Below are positions 41,139-48,830 of a stretch of 64,000 nucleotides of DNA, in pieces. The notes under the pieces are model-generated. The model worked only from the letters and a program-made list of their open reading frames with translations. It did not search any database and was not told the origin of the DNA. The stretch is from the NCBI GenBank assembly GCA_016720545.1, contig JADKKK010000006.1:179501-243500 (forward strand), in the 5' to 3' direction. Source of the DNA: Myxococcales bacterium. Lineage in GTDB: Bacteria; Myxococcota_A; Polyangia; Polyangiales; Polyangiaceae. Every line of letters begins with the position of its first letter. The first letter of the stretch is position 1. The position numbers and the translations under genes are program-made.

Positions 41139-41720
41139 ATGGAAAAATCACCTACTTCGCCTGGCCGCCCAACGGGGACTCTCGTCGCAGCGCTCCTCCT
41201 CGCGTGCGCATGTACGGGAGGTGGCGGCCTCGCCCCTGACGCCGACGCTCCGGACGCCGACGCGTGCGTACGGCCGCTCGAGCTGTCGTGGGGCCGCAGA
41301 GAGGGCGCGGGCTTCACACCCTTCCGCGACGGGGATCCCGGCAAGATTACCCTTGGATTTCAGGGCTTTCGCTTCATCGACGGAGTGGCCAGGCTGGGCG
41401 GAACCCAGGCGAAGGCCGCCTCGTTTCGCTTGCAGGTTACGGTCGACGGTCACCGCCCGTCCACGCAGGACGTGGGGAGGATAGATCTGGTCGCGGGCCC
41501 GGACGGGGCGCTCTACGCCGAGCCGCTCCAGCTCTTCTTCAACGACACTCCGCTGCCAGAGCTGTTGGGTCGAAACGCCGCCGTGGTCCTCCGCGCGAGC
41601 ACACCCGCCGCGGGGGGCTCTGGAGCGTGCTCGGCCCAGCAGTCGATGAAGCTCGCGCTCGAGCGCGGCGGCTGTCAGGCCGCCGACGGAGGGACCGAAT
41701 GCCCCGACGCTGGACCCTGA
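41139..41720 (+). CDS. lipoprotein of unknown function in the cytochrome operon
   Basis: 193 residues. The signal peptide has two Cys near the lipobox (LLLACAC). An Asp/Ala linker with ADAPDADAC follows, then a beta-rich domain (RFIDGVARLGG, RLQVTVDGHRP, PLQLFFND) of no recognised family. It ends 22 nt inside the next gene, whose GGAGGG Shine-Dalgarno lies in its coding sequence. Probably an accessory surface component. Confidence 0.65.
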   Translation: MEKSPTSPGRPTGTLVAALLLACACTGGGGLAPDADAPDADACVRPLELSWGRREGAGFTPFRDGDPGKITLGFQGFRFIDGVARLGGTQAKAASFRLQVTVDGHRPSTQDVGRIDLVAGPDGALYAEPLQLFFNDTPLPELLGRNAAVVLRASTPAAGGSGACSAQQSMKLALERGGCQAADGGTECPDAGP

Positions 41721-44170
41721 ACCTAGCCCTCGCCGCCGCGCTCGCCGCCTCCGCTACCGCGGCGGACGCGTGCTCCTCCCCTACGCTGGAGGGGCGTCGC
41801 ACGCTCGAGCCAGGCCCGAACCCGTTTGGCCCCGGGGAGCCGCTGTGGGCGCCGCAGCCGCACCGCGATCACCCGGGCGCGCTCGCCATCACCCCAGACG
41901 GGCGCAAGCTCTACGTCGCGCTCGAGGGGACCGAGGACGAGCCGGGCTCCGAGATCTCGGTGGTCGACACCGCGAGCGCGCGCGTCACGACGCGCATCCG
42001 CGTTGGGGCGAGCCCGTCGGCGATCGCGATGCACCCCGGCGGCAGCTACGCCGTGGTCACTCATCGCTACTCGCGCTTCGCCTCCGTCGTCGACGTGCGC
42101 GCCGACCGCGTGGTCTCCGAGGTGCCGATACCCTACTACACCACCGGCGTGATCTTCACTCCGGATGGGCGCCGCGCCTACCTGGCGAACCGCTGGAAGG
42201 ACAGCGTGCTCCGCTGGGACGTCGCCATCGACACATCTCTTCGGGTCGTGTCTACGAGCTACTCGGGCGCGCCGGACGACGCGAGAGTGGGCATTCCGGT
42301 AGGCGACAACCCCCGCGACCTCGCGGTGTCTCCAGACGGCGACACGCTCTACGTCGCCAGCCTGACCGGCCTCTCTCTCTCGGTGATCGATCTTCGTCGC
42401 GACGTGGAGGTGCGTCGGGTCGGGCTTGGCTCGCCTCCAGGCGGGGTCGTCGCGCTCGGGCGGTGGGTGTTCGTCACGCACACCGGTCGCGGATCGCAGC
42501 ATCCTCCGGACGAGGGCTTCGACACCGACGGCGACGGCAAGCCTGGCGACGGGACCGCTAACGTCATGTTCCAAGATCTCCAGAACGAGATCGCCGTGTT
42601 CGACGCGACCGGGACCTTGGTGAAGAACTTCACGTCGGACACCATCTGCTGCGCGGACTTCCGCGACGTCGATCCAGCGCACCCGGAGCGGGGCGCCGCG
42701 CTCCCCGCGCCCGACACGTGGCCGGCGTCGCGCCTCGCGTTCCTCCCTCCTCGCGACACATGGATCGTCGCCGGGGCGCTGCCCGAGCGCATGGCCGCCT
42801 CGGGGGACACGCTGCGGGTGGTCTACTCCGGCTCCAACGAGGTGCAGAGCTTCCGGATCGCGCCCGATGGCGCCCTCTCCGCGCTCGACCGGGCCGGCAA
42901 GCTCCACCAGACCGGGATGAACCCGCAGCAGATCGTCCTGTCTCCCGACGGCGCCAGGGCGTACGTCACCGAGCGACTCGGAGAGCACGTCACCGTGCTC
43001 GACCTTCGCGCGGGGCCGGGGGCTGAGCGCCGAATACCCGTGGGCGATCTGTCTGGCGGGCCGTTCCCCGCCACCGACGCCGAGCTCGGCGAGGGCATCA
43101 ACTTCGTGACCGCGAAGCTCACCGTGGACGGCGACCAAACCTGCGCGCACTGCCACCGCGAGGGCGGCAACATCGCGAAGGCGATCGCCATGCCGCTGCA
43201 GGCCGATCCGGTCTGGGGCAATCGAATGGTGATGGCCTATCGCGGCGCCTTCGACACGCGCCCTTGGTTCATGGAAGCCGCGATGAGCGAGACCAACTTC
43301 TTTCCGGTCATCAATGAGTTCGCTCGCAAGGAGAACTTCTGCTGCGAGCAGATTGACCCGCTCGTGTGGTCGAAGTATCCGTCGCCGGAGCGCTGCGCGT
43401 CCGAGCCGGGGCTCGCGGGGTGTGCGCACGTGCTCGACTGCGCCAACAACCCTCCTTTGGAGTGCAAGGGCCGCGCCTACGGTAGCCAGCACCTGAAGCG
43501 AAATGCACACTTTCTCGCCGCGTCCAAGGAGCTGTTTGGTCGCGACCACACCTTCGGCGACGCGCTCTTCGCGACCGTGTCGGCGGACGATGGCGCAGAC
43601 CGGCGCGAGGCGATACCCCTCGACTTCAACGGAGTGACGCGCGCGCTCGGCGTCTTCTTGCTCCAGCGCCCTCGCCTCCTCCCGAACCCCAACGCCGCGA
43701 TCGACGGCGCGTCGGCGCGGAGGGGCGAGCGCGTCTACCGAGCGCCAGCGGTCGGGTGCAACACGTGCCATCCCCTGCCGCTCACTACCGTGACACGCGA
43801 ATTCAACCCCTCGGGGGTGCCGCTCCGGTTTCCCGCGGTAGTGAGCCCGCGGCGGAAGAGCACCGGCGAGGAGGTCGATCGCGTGACACCTGGATTTCTC
43901 CAGACCTTCCCCGAGGCGCAACAGGACCAAGGGGGCGTACGCTTCGGGGTCCCGCAGCTTCGAGGCATCTGGGACAGGGCGCAGGGCTTCTTTCACGACG
44001 GGCGCGCGCCGAGCCTCCGAGAGGCCCTCGCGACGCCGGGACATCCGGGGCTGCGCCCGGGCGAGCGAGGCTTCAACGAGACCGACGGTATGCCCGACAC
44101 CCACGGCGCCACGTCCACTCTGTCAGCGGAGGAGCTCGACGACCTCGTCGCGTTCCTCCTCACCCTCTGA
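41699..44170 (+). CDS. YVTN-type beta-propeller fused to di-haem cytochrome c peroxidase-like domain
   Basis: 823 residues. Signal peptide, then a seven-bladed YVTN/40-residue-repeat propeller (LAITPDGRKLYVALEG, IAMHPGGSYAVVTHR, VIFTPDGRRAYLANR, LAVSPDGDTLYVASL, IVLSPDGARAYVTERL). The C-terminal third carries two CxxCH haem sites (CA-HCH in DQTCAHCHREGG and CNTCH in VGCNTCHPLPL) arranged as in MauG/CcpA di-haem enzymes, and ends ELDDLVAFLLTL. It should be periplasmic or surface-bound. Peroxidase activity or electron relay is likely. It is the largest intact member of the operon. Confidence 0.85.
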   Translation: MPRRWTLNLALAAALAASATAADACSSPTLEGRRTLEPGPNPFGPGEPLWAPQPHRDHPGALAITPDGRKLYVALEGTEDEPGSEISVVDTASARVTTRIRVGASPSAIAMHPGGSYAVVTHRYSRFASVVDVRADRVVSEVPIPYYTTGVIFTPDGRRAYLANRWKDSVLRWDVAIDTSLRVVSTSYSGAPDDARVGIPVGDNPRDLAVSPDGDTLYVASLTGLSLSVIDLRRDVEVRRVGLGSPPGGVVALGRWVFVTHTGRGSQHPPDEGFDTDGDGKPGDGTANVMFQDLQNEIAVFDATGTLVKNFTSDTICCADFRDVDPAHPERGAALPAPDTWPASRLAFLPPRDTWIVAGALPERMAASGDTLRVVYSGSNEVQSFRIAPDGALSALDRAGKLHQTGMNPQQIVLSPDGARAYVTERLGEHVTVLDLRAGPGAERRIPVGDLSGGPFPATDAELGEGINFVTAKLTVDGDQTCAHCHREGGNIAKAIAMPLQADPVWGNRMVMAYRGAFDTRPWFMEAAMSETNFFPVINEFARKENFCCEQIDPLVWSKYPSPERCASEPGLAGCAHVLDCANNPPLECKGRAYGSQHLKRNAHFLAASKELFGRDHTFGDALFATVSADDGADRREAIPLDFNGVTRALGVFLLQRPRLLPNPNAAIDGASARRGERVYRAPAVGCNTCHPLPLTTVTREFNPSGVPLRFPAVVSPRRKSTGEEVDRVTPGFLQTFPEAQQDQGGVRFGVPQLRGIWDRAQGFFHDGRAPSLREALATPGHPGLRPGERGFNETDGMPDTHGATSTLSAEELDDLVAFLLTL

Positions 44171-44188
44171 AGGCTCTCGAGGAGAACG

Positions 44189-45226
44189 ATGCGAACGAAC
44201 GGAATGCGGAGTCGAAGCGTCTTGGCGATCGCCGCGCTCGGGGCTGGTTTGTGCGGCTGCCCGGGCGCGAGCCCCGTCGCGCCGGCCGAGGCCGACGCGG
44301 CCCCCGCGCCGCGCTGGACCCTGCTCCGCGACGCGCTCGACCGCATCCCGGTCTGCGTGTGGGGCACGTCCCCGGACGACGTCCTCGTGGGAGGGGGGAG
44401 CTTCGGCGCCGGCGGCGGGGCGCTCCTGATGCGCTGGGACGGCGCGACCTTGACCGAGGTCCCCACCGGGAGGACCGAGTCGATTTGGTGGCTGCACGGA
44501 GTGTCCAGTCGTGACTTCTGGGCCGTCGGCGAGAACGGGCTGGCGCTCCACTGGGATGGCCAGCGGTTCACCACGGTCCCTACCGGCACGACCGCCACGC
44601 TCTACGGGGTCTGGGCCGCGACCGCGACCGACGTTTGGGCCGTAGGCGGCACCGCGTCCGGGAGCGGGCCCAACGACGTGCTCCTCCACTATGACGGTGT
44701 CGCCTGGAAGCTCGTCACGGTGCCCTCGCCGGCGAATGCCACGTTCTTCAAGGTGTGGGGGCGGAGCGCCAACGACGTGTTCGTCGTCGGGCAGGGCGGC
44801 GCTCTCCACTACGACGGAGTCACATGGACGCGCGAGCCCCTGCCCGGGATCTCGCTGTTCACCGTCCACGGTGGAGCGCGGGGCGTATACGCGATCGGGG
44901 GCCCGCCGCCCACCCTGCTGCGTCGCGATGGCGCGGGCTGGTCACCCGTTCGGGTCCCGGAGGACATGAGCGGGATCATGAGCGGCGTGTACGTCGACGC
45001 CGACGCGGTGCACATGGTCGGAGAGCGTCACCAGCGCTTCCGCTTCGACGGGCAGGCGACCTTCCTCGACGACAGCGCCGCGGGGGCCGAGAGTCTGGCG
45101 CGCGTGGACCTGCACGCCGTGTGGGGCGACGGCCGGGGTGGGGCCTTCGCGGTGGGAGGCAACTACATGATGCTCGGATCGCCCGGCGCGAAGCCTCGGG
45201 GCACCGTGCTTCGGTTCAGCAAGTAG
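44189..45226 (+). CDS. propeller lipoprotein at the end of the cytochrome operon
   Basis: 345 residues with GAGGAG before the ATG. Lipobox GLCGC. Repeated strands VWGTSPDDVLVGGG, VSSRDFWAVG, VWAATATDVWAVGG and VWGRSANDVFVVGQ form a propeller of the kind common in myxobacterial surface proteins. No haem motif. It is 18 bp after the cytochrome gene and is probably cotranscribed. Function unknown. Confidence 0.75.
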   Translation: MRTNGMRSRSVLAIAALGAGLCGCPGASPVAPAEADAAPAPRWTLLRDALDRIPVCVWGTSPDDVLVGGGSFGAGGGALLMRWDGATLTEVPTGRTESIWWLHGVSSRDFWAVGENGLALHWDGQRFTTVPTGTTATLYGVWAATATDVWAVGGTASGSGPNDVLLHYDGVAWKLVTVPSPANATFFKVWGRSANDVFVVGQGGALHYDGVTWTREPLPGISLFTVHGGARGVYAIGGPPPTLLRRDGAGWSPVRVPEDMSGIMSGVYVDADAVHMVGERHQRFRFDGQATFLDDSAAGAESLARVDLHAVWGDGRGGAFAVGGNYMMLGSPGAKPRGTVLRFSK

Positions 45227-45339
45227 CCTCCAGCTGCGCGTCAACGCGACCGAACGCCGCCTGCGTGACACGGAAGGAGCTCAAGGGGGGGAGCGCGAGG
45301 TACGAACGCCCCCGCCGCGAGGCGCGGGCGAGGCGGGCC

Positions 45340-45624
45340 GCCGCCACCCCACGGATCGTCGACGAGCCTCCCCTGCCGCTCCCATTTCTTGCTGCGAACC
45401 GCGCTCCCCTGACGAGGCATGCCGGTCGCTGATGGGGGGGGGCATGCACCCCTTCGCGCCCACCGGCTCGGGCCTCGGGGCTGGGATTGGCGACGCTCGC
45501 GCGGCCCTCGTGGCCCCGCGTGCCGGGGCGCTCACCTCGCCGAACAGCGGCGCGGTCCGCTACCCGGCGACGGGGGCGAGGCTCTCGTTGCCGCGCGCGA
45601 CATGCTCTGCGCTGCAGCGCTCGA
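45340..45624 (+). pseudogene. truncated copy of the M23 peptidase 5' region
   Basis: 45340-45375 is identical over 36 nt to 47348-47383, and the similarity continues, diverged, to about 45600: one frame reads GALTSPNSGAVRYPATGARLSLP, matching AALTSPISGAVRYPTGSKLSLP of the peptidase at 47.6 kb. The copy stops where the mature domain would begin and runs straight into a dimethylargininase fragment, so it is a recombination relic. 45227-45339 has no feature I recognise. Confidence 0.75.
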
Positions 45625-45817
45625 GCCTGAGGGAGCCACCGTGATCGCGTTGGGAGGTGTCGGCGTGGTCTCCGCGGATGTCCCGAAGGCGGCCGCGAGC
45701 CTGGCAGGTCTTGGCCTGGAGATCCGCCTGATCCGCGCCTCGGCGCTTCACGCGGCCGACGGCGGGCTGACGTGTCTCTCGCTCCGGATTCCTCGCGAGG
45801 GTGCCTGGACAGTGTGA
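45600..45817 (+). pseudogene. C-terminal fragment of a dimethylargininase-like (DDAH) gene, copy 1
   Basis: About 70 codons in one frame: ALEPEGATVIAL, SADVPKAAASLAGLGLEIRL and HAADGGLTCLSLR, ending at TGA 45815-45817. The last motif contains the nucleophilic Cys of DDAH/amidinohydrolase enzymes. The N-terminal half is absent and replaced by the peptidase-derived fragment. It aligns closely with copy 2 (46030-46241), so it arose by duplication and then diverged. Confidence 0.65.
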
Positions 45818-45879
45818 GCCCCACGCGTTTTGGGGGGCCGGAGCACCGCCGGGTCTCCCTCTCGGGTCGCTGATCACAT

Positions 45880-46241
45880 CACGCGCGAGAGAGGCGCTCC
45901 CGAGCCGTGGGTCTAGTGGCGGCCTGCACCTCAAGTCGGCGTGCACGCTCGCCAGCGCGACGACGCTCGTCTACGCGCCGGGCGTGCTCGCGCCCGACGC
46001 GCTCGATGTCCTTCGCGCCGCCGGCCTCACCTGTGTCCCGGCGCTCGAGCCCGAGGGCGCCAACGTGCTCGCCTTCGGGGACGTCGTCGTGGTCTCCGCG
46101 GACGCCCCGCGGACGGCCGACAGCCTGGCGGCCCTCGGCCTGGAGATCCGCGCGATCCGCGCGACGGCTCTTCACGCGGCCGACGGCGGGCTGACGTGCC
46201 TCTCACTCCGAATGGCTCGCGACGGGGAGTGGACCGCGTGA
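45880..46241 (+). pseudogene. C-terminal half of a dimethylargininase-like (DDAH) gene, copy 2
   Basis: The frame ending at TGA 46239-46241 contains GGLHLKSACTLASATTLVYA (with the active-site His), VLAPDALDVLRAAG, SADAPRTADSLAALGLEIRA and HAADGGLTCLSLRM (nucleophilic Cys). These are the second half of a DDAH, which hydrolyses methylated arginines to citrulline. The region coding for the N-terminal Glu/Asp of the triad is missing, so the enzyme is not functional as it stands. 46242-46382 holds only the leader of the next gene. Confidence 0.7.
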
Positions 46242-46382
46242 GCCCGCGCGCCGTTCGCGCGCGCTCCACGCGGCAGAAATCGGCCCGCTCGGCCGCTCGC
46301 GAACGCGAGTAGCGATCGCCGTCGGCCGCTCGTACGATGGTCACTTGTCATTCGCGAGGGGGCGAGTGGAGTGAGGAGCGAG

Positions 46383-47270
46383 ATGAAGCCTGCAGACATG
46401 ACCGCGCGTGGGATGTTGGCCGTGTGGGTGGTGGGGCTCGCCACGGTCGCAGGGGCATGCTCCGGTGAGACCGCGCCTGCCCCGGGAGAGGCCGAGGCGG
46501 GGGCGCCCTCCAGGACCACCACGGTCCCGGTGCCACCGCCGGCCCCGACGACGTCGGGCTCGGCCGGCCTCGACGCTTCGAGGCCACCGACGGACGCGTC
46601 GGACACGTCGGACGCGGCTCCCGATGCGCCGACCGACGCGGCTCCCGATGCGCCGACCGACGCGGCTCCCGATGCCTCCGACGCGGCCCCGGATGCCTCC
46701 GACGCGGCCCCGGATGCCGGGGGTTCGACGCTCGTCCAAGGTGCCGACGGCGTCCTCCGGGGGAACATCGTCGTGGGAGGCGAGCGGATTTGGGACGGGA
46801 GCGCCACGTTGGGTTCGGCGAGCTGTCCCGTTGGGGCGATGACCATGCGCGGCTGTTGCCGCTACTTCGGCAACTTCATGCGGGGGGCCGCCGTACCGCT
46901 CGAGCTCGACCTCGCCACGGGCGCCACCACGATCGCGGGCATCGGCATGTCGCTCGGCGCCCCCGCGCCTCAGGCGGACGGCACGCTCCGCTTCCAGCGG
47001 GCGACCATCACGGTGGCGACGCCCATGTGGCGAGTGGGCGTAGAGATCGCGCGGGCCGCAGGCGAGTCGGCCCAGGAGATCGACGAAATGTCCAAGCTCC
47101 TCGACGTCGCCCGCCCCATCTCCGACTCGCTCCGCAACATGGTGGTCACCTGGCACCCCACGACGAAGGTCTTCTCTCTCCGCCTCGATTCGACCGGGTT
47201 CCAGGGGAACGCGAGCGCGTGTGCGAGCGGGGTCTCGACCTTCGGCCGCGTCACCCTCTCGGGGCGCTGA
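46383..47270 (+). CDS. lipoprotein with Asp/Ala/Pro repeats
   Basis: 295 residues from the ATG at 46383 (GAGGAGCG upstream; a GTG at 46371 is also in frame). Lipobox VAGAC. A linker of repeated units (APDAPTDA, APDASDA) is encoded by exact DNA repeats (24-bp and 21-bp units at about 46620-46715). The C-terminal domain (about 120-295) is beta-rich with Cys pairs (SCPVGAMTMRGCC) and is not recognised. A surface-exposed protein is expected. Confidence 0.68.
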   Translation: MKPADMTARGMLAVWVVGLATVAGACSGETAPAPGEAEAGAPSRTTTVPVPPPAPTTSGSAGLDASRPPTDASDTSDAAPDAPTDAAPDAPTDAAPDASDAAPDASDAAPDAGGSTLVQGADGVLRGNIVVGGERIWDGSATLGSASCPVGAMTMRGCCRYFGNFMRGAAVPLELDLATGATTIAGIGMSLGAPAPQADGTLRFQRATITVATPMWRVGVEIARAAGESAQEIDEMSKLLDVARPISDSLRNMVVTWHPTTKVFSLRLDSTGFQGNASACASGVSTFGRVTLSGR

Positions 47271-47432
47271 GGCATCGAGTCCCCTGGGGCCGGGCACGAG
47301 GCGAAGGGCGAGCGACTCACGCCGGTCGCACCGCGCCCTGGCGGGTCGCCGCCACCCCACGGATCGTCGACGAGCCTCCCCTGCACCGCCCTCTTCTCCC
47401 GCAAACCCGCGCGCCCCGCGCTGGCATGGCGG

Positions 47433-48824
47433 TTGCTGTTTGGGCAGCATGCAAGCCCTCCCACACGTCGCCCTTGCCTCGAAGCGGGTCTCACCGCGCG
47501 GGGAGCGCTGCTGGGCATGGCGACGCTCGCGCTGCTCTCCTGGGCCCCGCGCGCGGCCGCGCTCACCTCGCCGATCAGCGGCGCGGTCCGCTACCCGACG
47601 GGGTCGAAGCTCTCGTTGCCATTCCCCGCGGGGTCCAAGATCAAGCTGCTCTCGGGTTACAGCCCGAGCGGCGGCTCGTCGCTGCACGCCGACACCAACG
47701 CCAGCGGCAAAGCCAACGATCACTACGCGCTCGACCTCGTCTACGACGGTCAGCCGGACGCCGGAAAGGGCCTCCCGGTCGTCGCCCCGCTGGCGGGCAA
47801 GGTGGTCAAGGCGGGGTGGGCGACGTCCGGGTGGGCCAACTACGGCCAACGCGTCATCTTGGAGCACGACCTCGGCGACGGGCACAAATACCACAGCCTC
47901 TACGCTCACCTCGACTCGGTCACGGTCACGGAAGGCGCGACCGTGAGCGCCGGGCAGAAGCTCGGCGCTCTTGGGCAGTCGTGCCAGGGAGCGCTCTCGT
48001 GCGCTTCGTTCTCGACACCGCACCTGCACTGGGTCCTGCACCGCGACAGCCTGGTCGGAGGCAGCGGCACGGGCGGCTCCTACGGCGGCAACGCGGCGGT
48101 GCCCGAGCCAATGGACGGGGCCGAGAACCTGATCCGATTCCGCCCCAAGGGCGCACGCTGAGCGAGAGCGAGCCGCTGTGCTTCAAGACCGCAGGGTCGC
48201 CTGCGTACTTGGCAGTCGGCCGCTGCGGGCCACGGCGGCTCGTTGATGTTCACGCTCGCGACGAGCGACGCCAACCCAGACAACTATGCGACCTGGGATC
48301 TGAACTCTGCCGACGCCGGCGACTACCTCGTCGAGGTCTATACCGCCAAGGCGTACGCAGCGGCGCAGCGGGCGACGTACACAGTGAGACACGGCGCGCG
48401 GACGTCGCAGAAGGTCATCGACCAGACGGCCCAAGATGGCTGGCAATCGCTCGGAACCTTCGCGTTCGCGCGAGGGGCGGCGCAGTCTCTGCGGCTCGAC
48501 GACAACACCGGAGAGGCCGTAGGCCTGAAGCGCCAGCTGGTGTTCGATGCCATTCGGGTGACTCGAGCCGGTGACACCGGCGCCGACGGCGGCGGGGTGG
48601 GGACTGGCGGCGATGCGGGGCCGCGGGGCGATGCCGGGCCCGCGAGCGCCTCCGGCGGTCCGAGCGGCGCGGGAGCGAGCGACCTCGAGCGCCTCGAAGA
48701 CGAGACGGGCGGGTGCCAAATCCGCGCCGGCGCCACCTCGCCTGAGGCGGCGGGGACGGGCGTGCTCGCGCTCGCGCTCGCGGCGCTCGGGCGGCGCCGA
48801 CGCCGCGCGGGAGCGCCTGAATAG
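47433..48824 (+). pseudogene. M23 peptidase - golvesin-like domain - MYXO-CTERM protein, with frame breaks
   Basis: The M23 domain has HYALDL, HSLYAHLD and HLHWVLH, the zinc and catalytic His/Asp set of lysostaphin-type endopeptidases. Its frame ends at 48161, but the adjacent frames continue in order: TLSESEPLCFKTAGSPAYLA (48157-48240) and then ADAGDYLVEVYTAKAYAAAQ, a golvesin-like beta domain, followed by a Gly/Ala linker and a GGCQIRA...LALALAALGRRRRR tail, the GC-helix-Arg sorting tag. Indels at about 48155-48162 and 48225-48240 would join one gene of about 460 codons. The start is uncertain (TTG 47433, ATG 47517, or ATG 47450 with another indel). Confidence 0.7.
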
Positions 48825-48830
48825 TCGGGG

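Noticed and set aside
41723..44104. 793-codon frame antisense to the propeller-cytochrome gene
   Set aside because: Low-complexity Arg/Val/Glu composition, no start signals, and full overlap with a motif-bearing gene.
45419..46241. single functional dimethylargininase gene
   Set aside because: Neither copy has the N-terminal half of the enzyme, and the upstream sequence derives from an unrelated peptidase.
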